Shown here: positions 1 to 11,315 of the stretch, piece by piece
Layout of the letters: each line of letters starts with the position of its first letter
How positions within the stretch are numbered: the first letter of the stretch is position 1
Assembly (NCBI GenBank): GCA_013397455.1
Contig: VYZB01000191.1
Location: 624,537 to 688,536 of the forward strand
Source of the DNA: Crotophaga sulcirostris
Taxonomy: Eukaryota; Chordata; Aves; Cuculiformes; Crotophagidae
Length of the DNA: 64,000 nt
Reading direction: 5' to 3'
The notes under the pieces: generated by a model
The model's input: the letters and a program-made list of their open reading frames with translations, nothing else
Databases searched by the model: none
What the model was told of the DNA's origin: nothing
Translations under genes and position numbers: made by a program

Positions 1-208
1 CATCAGTTCTACTGCCTGATGCAAGGAAAAGAGCAGAGCAGTATAGGGAAATACAATTCAATAAGTTCTCACATAATGTAAAAAGCACCATCTCTTCTCT
101 CTAAATGGAACTGGAACACTTTTTTTATTGGAAAAATGGTCTCAACTAACAAAAAATATGAAAAATTCTGGGTAGACACCATGCTAACATCTAGCACTAA
201 GATATACT

Positions 209-519
209 TGGGGCCTACAGGAAAGCTGGGGAGGAGCAGTGATAGAACGAGACCTAACAGTTTAAAGTTGAAATAAGGGAGATTTAGATTAGATATTAGG
301 GAGAAATTTTTTACTGTGAGGATGGTGAGGCACTGAAACAGGTTTCTCCTGAAAAGTTGTGGGTGGCCTATCCCTGTAGGTGTTCAAGGCCAGGTTGGAT
401 GAGGCTTTGAGCAACCTGATCCAGGGGAAAGTGTCCCTGCCCATGGCAGAGGAGTTGAAACTGTATGATCTTTACAGTCCTTTCCAACCCAAACCATTCT
501 ATGATTCTACAATTCTATA
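209..519 (+). mobile_element. CR1 LINE, 5'-truncated 3' end
   Basis: About 310 bases matching the CR1 3' region as I know it: the CTACAGGAAAGCTGGGGAGG start, TTTACTGTGAGGATGGTGAG, GTGTCCCTGCCCATGGCA, and the terminal CCATTCTATGATTCTA. It carries no coding capacity. Moderate divergence indicates an old copy. Confidence 0.93.
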
Positions 520-2806
520 CTAGCTGATCAATCAACCACTTTATTTTTCTTTAAGTCTCCTATTGTTCCAAATCATGCTTAGGGCAAATACAGCTAACAA
601 TCAGAGAAATTCTTGATTTTTAAATCTTGTTCATAAAGGAAACATGTCAGTTGTGAAGCAAAAATTGAGAAGAATACCATAATGGCAGAATCTAGTGAGC
701 TTTCAGTCATCTGGGCAGAATACTTGTGCCACACATGGTAGGACACCTGAACTGATCGCCTTGCATAGAGCCATCGCAGGCCAAGACAACCTTCTGTAAT
801 CACAGTCCACAGGCAGAGCAGCTGCATCCCTGCCTCAGTCAGCCTCAACTCTGAAGCACCGTAACTGCTTTTTTGAAACACAGACCTCAAGTGGGGTTGT
901 ACCTCAGCTGAAAGTGTGCCTACAGGGCGCTCCCAAACCTGCGAACAGCTCAAAAGCGCAGACCAGAGACACACGGACTAGACCACATGGAGGCAGTTCA
1001 GTTCCAGGACTCCAGTTCATTGCCAGTTCTACTGGAGATGGACCAGCTCCAGCCAAAGTTTGTCTGCACGGTGCTCTCCAGAGCCTTAAGTGTCCATCAG
1101 GCTCAGAGCTCACACGCAGCCTTGCAAATTCACACCACTCACACCTAATACTGCATTTCAGTTAGTGCATCCTTCAGCAGCCAGAGCTGAGATATCCAAT
1201 GAAACTGACCTCTCCCATTATTCTGCATAACAGACAGTTGTTTGTACTTTTGGCAACAATTGATCCTTTTTTTCCTCACAATGTCATCATAGAGAAATGG
1301 CATGGCAATCGGTGATGTCTGATGATGTCTTTTACAAACCAAAAAGTACAATAATTCATGTTTAAGGTTTGGAAACAACAAACTGTCTTTTGTGCTAATT
1401 TAAATACTTTGGTTAAAACTAAAAATAAGACGGCAATTGATGAAGTCCCTGATTCATATCAACCACACCAATTACAACCTTCATTTTAATTTTCAGTAAG
1501 AATGCTTTCCAAGTTTACCCACAAGTATAATTACAAGTTGTCTATAATGGCAAGGTTCCTTCTTGGAAGTTAAACTTAGTCCTGTATAAAATGGTGATGC
1601 CATTTGTTTGCAACACCTTTTCCCTTGCTAGTCAGGATACTTCCCTCCACCAACAAAACCCTATGTAGCTTTCACTAAACCAAGGTTTAGCACTTGCGAG
1701 ACTGCAGGGAAGAGAAACCCAGGCTTGAAACCCAGGTCCATTGCATACTTAGTCTTCTGCATTAACAAGCATCCATTAATTCCCTTGAATAATAAAATTA
1801 ATTGTAAGATATAAAAAAAAATATTTTAGCGTTTTAGTTAAATGCTGTCTCAAACAAGGGCAGTTAAAAGTTTGTGGCATACTGTGAATATAAGCAGTAC
1901 ACTATCTGACACTGACTGAACTTAGTCACTAGTTTGCTGAAACAGCTCTCTCCCATAAAGCTGTAACACTCAGATTTCAGGCATTGCTGTCATGGCATAA
2001 GCAAGGCCTACAAATTAATGTAAGAACTTTAAGCACTGCTGACTATAACATCTTACATCACCCCAAGTTGTAATTAGTAACTAGTTGTAATTAAATTTTG
2101 TAATCGCTTTTTTCATTACAGATTTTCAACTTTTACCTTTCTTTGTCCAGATGTTATTTAAAATTATTTTCTTACAATTCATTCCACAAAGTCAGACACA
2201 TGAAATGATACACACCATCATTTCAGATGAAAAGAAGACTTAGAACTACAGCTTCTTTGGATAACAATAACAATGATTCTGCACAGTATCAGAATATCTT
2301 TCTAAATAACTTCAACAAACTATTTAATTCCTAAAACAAAAAGACACATGTAACAAATATATCACATTTTTCAGCCACTTTGCAAGGGACAGAATGTGGG
2401 ATCACCAGGTTTCTCCCTTTATACTACTTCTGTACTCATAATACTAATCATACCGAGCCAGACCAATTCCATCTTGCACAACATTTGATCTCTAATATAT
2501 ATTATACCTAAAGAAGTAGATGCCTAGGAAAACATATAAAAGGATAAGGTAAGCATTAGCTGAACCTCCTTAAAATGTATTTTTCAGCAACCAATAATTT
2601 ATAGCTTCACAACTCCCAAGTCAGAAATGTGCTTCAACGGCACAAACATAATCATAAATCACACATAAAACAAATAATTCAGAAACTGTTCTGAAGGAAA
2701 ATGCATCTCCTCTGACAGAAGCCTCAGCTGTGTCTGTATCTTCAAAATTTCTAAGTTCTAGAACATTATGTCCTTCAAATACAATATCTAGATGATGAAA
2801 TCTTAC

Positions 2807-2869
2807 TTCCAAACTTTTCTTCCACCTTCTTTTTTCAGCTAAACGTCTGAATAAATCATCATCTGCCTT
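2807..2869 (-). other. Candidate coding exon C, basic, unrecognised
   Basis: On the minus strand the acceptor is GTTTGCTTTAG and the donor is GAA|GTAAGA. 21 codons starting KADDDLFRRLAEKRRWKKSL are open in the phase left by candidate exon B. A basic tail after a membrane segment would obey the positive-inside rule. No family is recognised. Confidence 0.22.
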
Positions 2870-5800
2870 CTAAAGCAAACACCGTTCTTTCTTATTAATG
2901 CTGAATAGTCTCACTGAAACACTGCACCAAAAAAAACAGGAGACAGCCTTACACCTATTGATCAGAAGCCAGGGTCAAAACACCTAAACATGAGTTACCT
3001 TACTTATATTTTGGTTGTAGTGAAAGTACATGGGCTCCTGCATGGGCTCTTTTGGGATACCTAAATAACCCAGCCTCTCCTTGTGTGGTTCATTAATTTT
3101 GTTGAGGCTTCATTTCCCTTCAACTTACACAAACCTGAATAAGCTTGGAGTGTCAATAAAATTCTGTTTTCTCCTCTGGTTTTGTGCATTATTTAAAAAA
3201 CATAACCAATGCAAAAATATTTGCACTATGACTCTATTTGAAGTTCTCTGTTACCTAGACAGAAGAAATGTAGTAAATTGTGAAAAAATCCACTGCCAGA
3301 CTTAGTGGTTGGCTGTTCCAGTGTTGGAAAGAGAAATATGAATATTGCTGCAGATTTTCCATGCAAATGTGTGCTAGTTACTTGATTTCTCTACCTGAGT
3401 TCTGCATCTCAACAATAGTATTTTACTGCCTTAGTAGAATTTTGCAAGAATAAGTACTCTCATAAATGTTCAAATACCGCAGCGAATAACAGGGTGCATT
3501 TCTTAAGGCAGCAAACTTAAAGACTATCCATTGCTAAGAGCATTTTTAGAGGGAAGTTTTGGCAGATTTGAGCTTCTTAAGCTTTAGATTTTACTGATGT
3601 TTATTTTTTTAAAAATCCAGTCTTAGGCCTGAGTTATTTTTCTGCTACAAAGTCTCAAAGATGTTAAAACAACCTAGATATTTTTTTTTTAAAAAAAAAG
3701 AACAGATCAAAACACCCCTAAACGCAACACTTAAAATGTACATAATTTGAAGCAGTTCCCCAGTTGCACAGCTCTAAAACGAAATCCTGAAGTTCTCAGT
3801 AACTGGTTACAAAGAAAACAATGGCCACAACAAGTCTTCAAATAATTGTAAAGAAGTTCTTCACTCAGACTTAAATTACAACCTGTTTCTAGCATGATAA
3901 AAATCCTTCAAAAATTCATTATATTAATGCAAACAGCATAGAATTAACAAAAAATTCAACACTCCACTCTATCTTCTCTCCCCCTCTCCCATCAAGTCTT
4001 GTTTTTTCCCCCAGGCCAAATAACTAACTTGTCCACTCTCTACATAAATGCAAATACTAAAATTACAAAGCATTGTAGAAACACACAAGTAACTACTTCA
4101 TCTCTTTAACAGAGTTCAAATAGTCCTAAAAGATCAAAACTGATTGAAAATTTTTCTTTCTTTTTGCAGTCACTCACCAAGAAATTCTGATTACTTACTA
4201 TTCCACATAGTGATGTGGAAGATTAATTTTGCATTAATTTTGTTCTTTTTGTCTGTCAAATAAACGGAACAAATGCATTTGTTGGCCCATTCTACAAAAA
4301 AAAAAAGCTTTTCTATTAACCACTCTGCCTTTCAGTATCATGCTCAGAAACACACAGAATACGCCCAACCAGATTCCATTTAAATAAGACAGAAAATAAC
4401 CTCTAACGGGCAATACCACCATGGAAAAGAAAAAGAATTCCCTCTTGAAACATTAACTTCAGCAAAGCTATTACCAAACTTCTTCAGTTTAACTGTATCC
4501 CCCTTTACAGCATTCCTAAAAAGTCCTTATGGGAGCATTTGTAGAAGGTGTCCTGTGAAAGCCCTGCTAGCTGATCCAAGGCAAAGCAAGCAGCAGTGGC
4601 TGAGCTGCCATGAGGCCACCTGAATTCATTCCTCCAGAAGACTATGTAGGATCTGCATGAGGCAGCCTAGCTGAGATAGGCATCACTCAACTCAGTAAGC
4701 TGAGCAGAATGAGGGTAAAAACACTCAAGATCTGGTAAGACAATGCTAAAAACAACAGCTAGACAAGCAGGAAAAAATAATTCAGATGTTTAGACATCTT
4801 ACAGAAAATTCTAACAAATCCATGGAATTCAAACTACCTTTCACCCAGAAGTATTACAACAGAGCAGGAAGATGAGCACATTAGAAATATATGAGAATGA
4901 TGATGATTAGCCTGTGAATAAGGCGTGTCACAGGTGTGTTATACTAATAAATGGTGCCAGGATCTATTTGCAGAGCCCCACAAACCTAGCCATGGTAGAA
5001 GTGGCATTTCAGAAGGGATATCAACATGAGACTTAACTTTTCATATCAACCATGTAGTGCTATTTTTACCAGCTAGAGGAATAGATTTTTACATGCTGGA
5101 GAACTACTTTGATTCTTCTGTATTTTGATATTATAATGCACACTGTCACAGCTGAAATGAGGGGAAGCACTTAAAATGACAGCTCTTCCCTGAGAGGAAA
5201 GAAAAAGAATTACCAGTAAAGTACAGTCTACAAAAACTCCATTACCTGTGGAACAAACCCTGATGGCTTCAAATTGTCCAGCTGAACTCAACATCTCGTG
5301 ATTTATTTACAGAAAGTGATACTGAAAAATATTTTCTTGTTGGCTATTATACAGAAGGGGTGTTCCGCTCATTTTTATTCTGTCATCATTGCGATTTTCC
5401 ATTGAGAACATACACCAAAGGTATCTTTAGTGAGAAATTCCTGTTTTTCACAAACACAAATAACTGAAAAGGGGGGTGGCTATAGCTCCTTTCCCATACA
5501 TTTTCTACTCAGCTTCCCCATTAGCTCACAGCTAATGCCCTTCCCCCTAAAAAAAATCTGAGGAAAGTTATAGGCCAACTTGGGCAAAAAAGTGCCAGCC
5601 TCACGACAAGCTGAACCAATCCTTGGAATTATACTATCCTTGCAGACAGAAGTTAACTCACAGTCTGCAGCTTCCAGGTTTATCTAGGGTCAAGAACCTC
5701 CTCAGCAACAATTTTCCCTCCTTTTGGCAAACCTGGCCTAACCAGATAGAAACTCAGCTCAGAGAGACATGTAACTGGATGGTTTTGAAGATGTTGACTA

Positions 5801-6135
5801 ACCAAGGGGATAAATCTAAATAATGAGTTTAAATAACAAGACTTTTATTACAAGAAATTGCACCGTGGGAACCATGGTCAAAGCATTTCTCACATGCTAA
5901 TACATCAAACTATATGCTGTGGTACCTTGACATCCCTACTTACCTACAATCATACATAATTCACGCATATTATTAAATATCTAAAGAGTCAAGAGCATAA
6001 AATGATCAATAACTGCTATAGTTAATAAAAAAGCAGGAGAAATCATTGCAAGTCGCATCAGGTTGACAACCCTTCTACATTACTAAATTATCCATTTAAT
6101 TTCCTATTACTGTAAATAGTAAGCCTGAATCTTAC

Positions 6136-6230
6136 CTTTCCTCCCACTCCTGTGAGGCCCAAAACCATTACACCAACTACATTTAGAACTAGACTAACAT
6201 CCAAACCAAATCCAAGAAGTGCCTTCAGTC
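6136..6230 (-). other. Candidate coding exon B, hydrophobic, unrecognised
   Basis: On the minus strand the acceptor is the weak GCGCATTAAG and the donor is the strong AAG|GTAAGA. The only open frame enters in the phase left by candidate exon A and encodes LKALLGFGLDVSLVLNVVGV and further hydrophobic residues to VGGK: a membrane-helix-like stretch. It leaves in phase 0. Confidence 0.25.
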
Positions 6231-6880
6231 CTTAATGCGCATAAGCAAGAAAAACCATACAAAAGCCCCTGTGCTTTTTAAACATCTGCTCTTAATATCA
6301 TGTATGATTCTATGACAACTCACACCAGAACCTGTGTTTATTGCAGCTTATAAAACTTCAGAAATAATAAGCTTCCAGCAGGGAGTAAAAAGTTCTTCTG
6401 GTTCTCTTCCTACAACATAGATTAAGTTTACAATGCTTGACATCAAGTTAGAATAAGGTATGCACTACATTAAGTTCAGAGTCACAGATTTATTCTTGAG
6501 ATAACATATAAACGACACTTCGGAACTGTAACTTTTAGCAGTAAATTCTTCATCAAACATAGCCTAATGACTGCTACATTGCTAATTAGCTGTCTTGACA
6601 GATTAGCAGACAGTCTTTTGGTTCTTAAAGCACATTTCACCATTATTTTGCCTGCATCAAACTTACAGGTAAAACCGCGTTTCTCAGAAACAATTCCCTG
6701 GGAGTAATTTTAAGATTAAAGTTGTGAAATATGCCATAAATAGACTTCCCATCAAACTAATAAGAATACCTTTAATTCTGATTCCTTAAATGGAGGATTA
6801 GAGTTTTCTAATTAAAACCTCAGCAGTCCAACGTCTTGAAGGTTTTTTCTTTTGTTAAATTCCAATATTATTTTCCTTAC

Positions 6881-6974
6881 TTGGATACATTGTCAAAGGT
6901 TCCCAAACTTCACTGTGAAAATCCACACCAACTTGTGTCACCAGTGATTGGTATCCCTTCCTGTTGAAACATTC
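6881..6974 (-). other. Candidate coding exon A, unrecognised
   Basis: On the minus strand the acceptor is CTTACCCTATTTAG and the donor is A|GTAAGG. Only one of three frames is open, encoding 31 codons that begin ECFNRKGYQSLVTQVGVDFH and end with WEPLTMYP, plus one base. The composition looks like protein. I do not recognise a family. It may equally be a chance open stretch. Confidence 0.25.
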
Positions 6975-8737
6975 CTAAATAGGGTAAGAAGAGGGTTCAG
7001 AAAACAAAAAGTATTTGGGTTTCATCCACAGATCTGGATCTTTGAGGATTACAATGATTCACCTCCTCAAATCACTGGGTAGCTTAAAGCATTCTTTAAT
7101 ATTATTAGTTTGACAGTTGTCTTAAACAACATTCTTCTGTCAATCACATCCAAGGAAGAGGTGCCCCCCTCAAAAAACTCTGTACAAAGTTGATGCTAAA
7201 TGGTAAACTATTACAGATGATCAGATTCCACAGTAGTAGCATGCCAAAAGGACCTGTCAAATGCTGATGACTGGCCAAACTGCGAAATTTCTGTCTGCAC
7301 TTAGAGGTACTTATGTGCCTCAAAACAATGGAAAACAATTTAGTTCCAGATGTGTTCTCTGCAATCCATCACCTTAAATGGTTCCAAAACCATTTCTAAC
7401 TATTACACAATACTGATTAGCTGTCCAGCAGATGAGAATGCAAAGCTATCACAGCAATACCATCAACTATACCAACGTCCAAATTCATGTGAATTAAGAG
7501 TAGCTTTTGATTGCCTTCTTGCTTCAGGAATCTGATTTTCAAAAGAAAAACTTCTTGCTGGGCAAAAACAAAAGCAGAGCACTCAACTTTCATTCTGAGA
7601 AAAGAACTGAAAAATAACACCACTGCCTGACAACTTTTGGAAGTTTCCTGAGAACACGAGAGCTTACTCTACAGCTGACGTTATCATATGAAGCCTGCCA
7701 AGAAGTTCATCCAGATAATAGCACATTCCCAAGGGGCCTCAAGGAAGAAAGGTCCAGGGACACTTTCTGGGAGACTTCATCTTTCCCATCTCCCTGGCAC
7801 AAATCCAATTAAGTGATGGATTAAGGCAGCAGGCTCCTGAAAGTAGGCTGCCACCAACTGAACAGCTTGCTGCTCCTTTGGTCTCCCTCAGGACATCGTG
7901 AAAGGGCTCAACAGAAAGAGGCTGTATTTACTGATAAAAATTAGCCCACTACTCACTATCTGCTTTTCCAAGAACAATTTGGGATTGAGTGGTTATTTCT
8001 CTGTGCTCATACAGTGCACTGAAACATGCTTTTGGAAAAGATCTACTGGTGATCATACCAGGCAAGCACAGTCGGTACAGCACAGGCATCCTCTGCACCT
8101 AGAAAACAGCAAATAACCCCCCAAAATAATAGCTGAGTGATACTACCCCACACTATGAAACTTACAGTGCTGACAAGCACACCTGTTCACACTTAGATCC
8201 AGAGAAACCTACTCAAGGAGCTTCATCTCCACTGCCAGTCACCGGCCTTAAGAAGTAAAAAAGTGAAAAAGTGCCAGAACCTCAGCTATCACTTTTTAAT
8301 CTTATTAGTTCAAATCATTCTCACAGATAATATTACCAACATTTCAATCCTCTAATGGTCCACAGAAAGTTGGCAAGCAGTGCAATCTCTTCCTGATTTT
8401 CAACCACCAAATTACACTAGAAGACAGTGAAATAATTAGGAAAATATTATTTACTATTTTTCGAAATGAGTCACTGTCAACTTTGCCACCAAGAAAATTA
8501 TAAATTAAGGAGCAGTCTTCATCAGAGAACTGTCCTTAACTCTTCAAAATGTGAAGAAAAACAAATTACGTTTTCTTAAGATACAACACACCATGAATTT
8601 CTGATAACATACACAGAGAATATTTCACAGTCCTCTGTTTATGCACTAACTCTCCACTCAGAAAAGACATGCACCTTTCAAACAGCTTTGAGGTGGTTTT
8701 TTTTGAAGAGGTGGAAAAGCTTGCAAAAGTGAATCCA

Positions 8738-9200
8738 AAGGAGGGGTACGAAGATTATCAGAGGGCTGGAGCACCTGCCCTATAAGGACAGGCTGAGAGA
8801 CTTGGGGTTGTTCAGCCTGGAGAAGAGAAGGCTCTGGAGAGATCTCTTAGCGGCCTTCCAGTACTCAAAAGGGGGCTGCAGGAAAGCTGAGGAGGGGCTC
8901 TTTATCAGGGAGTACAGCAACAGGACAAGTAATAGTAACAGGTAATAGTTTTAACCTGAAAGGGGAGAGATTTAGATCAGATATTATGAAAGAATTTTCT
9001 TTACTGTGGGGGTGGTAAGGCGCTGGAATGGTTTGTCCAAAAGAGTCATGGATGCCCCATCCCTGGATGTGTCCAAGGTCAGGCTGTATGGGGCTTTGAG
9101 CACCTTGATTCAGTGGAAAGTGTCCCTGCCCATGGCAAAGGGGTTGGAACTGGATGATCTTTAAGATCCTTTCTAACCTCAACCATTCTATGATTCAATG
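8738..9200 (+). mobile_element. CR1 LINE, 5'-truncated 3' end
   Basis: About 460 bases, starting in the GATTATCAGAGGGCTGGAGC region and covering TTCAGCCTGGAGAAGAGAAG and GTGTCCCTGCCCATGGCAAA, and ending CCATTCTATGATTC. It extends further 5' than the copy at 209-519 and overlaps the same consensus. The minus-strand frame at 8865-9182 is the antisense of this element and not a gene. Confidence 0.94.
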
Positions 9201-9958
9201 AATTAAACTGGAAGCCTGACTTCTGAAGTTTGATAAACATTAAGAAAGAAACAATGTATCTGTACTAGACAGCTACAGCAAGTATAAAGCTACTAAAAAT
9301 AATTGTTCCAAGAAATATATACAGTGTTACAGGGCTGTATGAAAAAAAAATTTAGGGTGAGTGTGAGGGGTACTTAGCCAAATATAACAAGTCACTTTGT
9401 GTTATGCTGCTTCCCAGACAAAGCTTTTATGACTCAAAGTAAAACAGACGTCAGCAGGAGGTAGGAGACAAACCGTATTGCACAACAACAAAACAATTTT
9501 TTTAGCTGCTATGTTATGTTATTTTACCTACAGCTTGGACATATCAGCATTAAGCATAATTTTTGTCAAGTAGAAGCCAGGCATTTCCTCTCCATATCGC
9601 TTGGCCGTGGAACAACCAAGGTGGGGATGAAAGCTGATCACAGCACGTCAAGTTTCACTTGAAAGGGAAAAAGGGAAAAAACTCCCACAGGAGTTCGCTT
9701 GAAAGCACTGCACAGAAAGCCCTTTGACAATTTCCTCATGCCTGCCCGCGAAGCAATCCTGGATGCCGCTTTTTACTTCTCATCCTGTCAGCCACACTCC
9801 CGCACAAGCGTTCCTCACGACTTGCTCTGCTGCGCTGCAACACCGCCTCCCCCGAGCAGGCCCGCTGCTCTCCCGCAGCATCCCCCGCTCGGCCCAGGGC
9901 GCCCGGCAGGGCCGCGGCCGCCCCGCTGCTGGCACCGACCAGGCCGCAGCCACCGCCG

Positions 9959-10428
9959 NNNNNNNNNNNNNNNNNNNNNNNNNNNNNNNNNNNNNNNNNN
10001 NNNNNNNNNNNNNNNNNNNNNNNNNNNNNNNNNNNNNNNNNNNNNNNNNNNNNNNNNNNNNNNNNNNNNNNNNNNNNNNNNNNNNNNNNNNNNNNNNNNN
10101 NNNNNNNNNNNNNNNNNNNNNNNNNNNNNNNNNNNNNNNNNNNNNNNNNNNNNNNNNNNNNNNNNNNNNNNNNNNNNNNNNNNNNNNNNNNNNNNNNNNN
10201 NNNNNNNNNNNNNNNNNNNNNNNNNNNNNNNNNNNNNNNNNNNNNNNNNNNNNNNNNNNNNNNNNNNNNNNNNNNNNNNNNNNNNNNNNNNNNNNNNNNN
10301 NNNNNNNNNNNNNNNNNNNNNNNNNNNNNNNNNNNNNNNNNNNNNNNNNNNNNNNNNNNNNNNNNNNNNNNNNNNNNNNNNNNNNNNNNNNNNNNNNNNN
10401 NNNNNNNNNNNNNNNNNNNNNNNNNNNN
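9959..10428. other. Assembly gap of 470 N inside the CpG island
   Basis: The run of N is flanked on both sides by GC-rich sequence. It may hide a first exon. Confidence 0.99.
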
Positions 10429-10565
10429 CCGCCCGACGGCCCCGCCCCCGGCCCCGCCGCCAGCCGTGACCCTGTAGCCTCCCGCAGACCGGAGAGGTGC
10501 TTGAGCTTCCCCAGGCCCGGCAGCTGGAAGGCAGGGAGGGGGCGCGCCCCGCGCCGCCTGCATCG

Positions 10566-10585
10566 GCCTGGCCTGGCCTGGCCTG
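10566..10585. repeat. Short GCCTG tandem repeat
   Basis: Four perfect units of the 5-base motif GCCTG at the right edge of the CpG island. Confidence 0.85.
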
Positions 10586-10644
10586 GCGCCCGGCTCCCCG
10601 CAGGCACGGCGACTCAAAGAACGACTTTGTTTTGTTTAGTTCAG

Positions 10645-11315
10645 TTCATAGAACCATAGAATGGTTTGGGTCAGAAAGGACCTTAAAGATCATGCAGTTC
10701 CAACCCACCTCCCACCAGCCCAGGCTGCTCCAACCTGGCCTTGAACACCTCCAGGGAGGAGGCAGCCACAGCTTCCCTGGGCAACCTGTGCCAGGGCCTC
10801 GCCACCCTCACAGTAGAAAATTTCTTCCTAATATCTGATCTAAATCTCCCCTCTTCCAGCTTTAAACTGTTTTGTCTCATCCTATCACTGCACTCCCTGA
10901 TAAAATGGCCTTCACAGCTTCCTGTAGGCCCCCTTTAAGTACTGGAAGGCCATTATAAGGTCTCCCCAGAGCCCTCTCTAGGCTAAACAAGCCCACCTCT
11001 CTCAGCCTGTCCTTACAGGGGAGGTGCTCCAGCCCTCTGATCATCTTCATGGCCTGTGTCCTTCCGGTGCTGAGGGCTCCAGGTGGGGGTCTCACCAGCG
11101 TGGAGGGGCAGAATCACCTCCCTCGACCTGCTGGCAATGCTTCTTTTGATGCAGCCCAGGACATGGTTGGCCTGGTCTGCAAAGTGCACATTGCTGGCTC
11201 ATGTTGAGCTTCTCATCCATCAACACCCCCAAGTCCTTCTCTTCAGGGCTGCTCTCAATCCATTCTCCGCCCAGCCTGTAATTGTCCTTGGAATTGCCCT
11301 GACCCAGGTTTTGCT
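10645..11315 (-). mobile_element. CR1 LINE, antisense copy beside the CpG island
   Basis: The antisense 3' end TTCATAGAACCATAGAATGG starts about 25 bases after the CpG island, and the copy reaches the CR1 segment near ATTGCCCTGACCCAGG at about 11310. At roughly 670 bases it is one of the longer copies here. Open frames within it are antisense CR1. Confidence 0.94.

Larger units (their letters stand above)
520..8737. other. AT-rich non-coding DNA with unconfirmed exon-like segments
   Basis: No recognised gene. Frames are short and stop-rich. It is likely intronic or intergenic to a minus-strand gene that starts near 10 kb. Four minus-strand stretches look exon-like by splice signals and open frame (2807-2869, 6136-6230, 6881-6974 and, weakly, 7668-7694) and are discussed in the findings. 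A GC-richer patch at about 750-1130 has an open minus-strand frame without an ATG start. Confidence 0.6.
9730..10620 (-). promoter_or_regulatory. CpG island, probable promoter of a divergent neighbouring gene
   Basis: G+C and CpG density rise sharply at about 9800 and fall at about 10620, either side of a 470-base gap. An island of this kind about 10 kb upstream of HACD1 fits a head-to-head neighbour on the minus strand. In mammals that neighbour is STAM. This is inference from synteny: no STAM start (MPLFATNPFDQ) or other STAM exon could be found on the minus strand of 1-9958, so its first exon would have to lie in the gap and the rest beyond the window. The frames running through the N are artefacts. 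Confidence 0.45.

Noticed and set aside
4200..4220. 8-bp hairpin (TTCCACAT / ATGTGGAA)
   Set aside because: This stem length is expected by chance in a window of this size.
7144..7338. Minus-strand exon-like stretch (QTEISQFGQSSAFDRSF)
   Set aside because: Its only GT donor leaves phase 2, while candidate exon A needs phase 0.
7417..7623. Minus-strand frame with an acceptor-like site at about 7560
   Set aside because: No good donor fits the open frame, and the phases do not match candidate exon A.
8865..9182. 105-codon minus-strand frame
   Set aside because: It is the antisense of the CR1 copy at 8738-9200.
9699..10659. Several long frames on both strands across the first gap
   Set aside because: Most of each frame is N, and the flanks are CpG-island sequence without supported splice structure.
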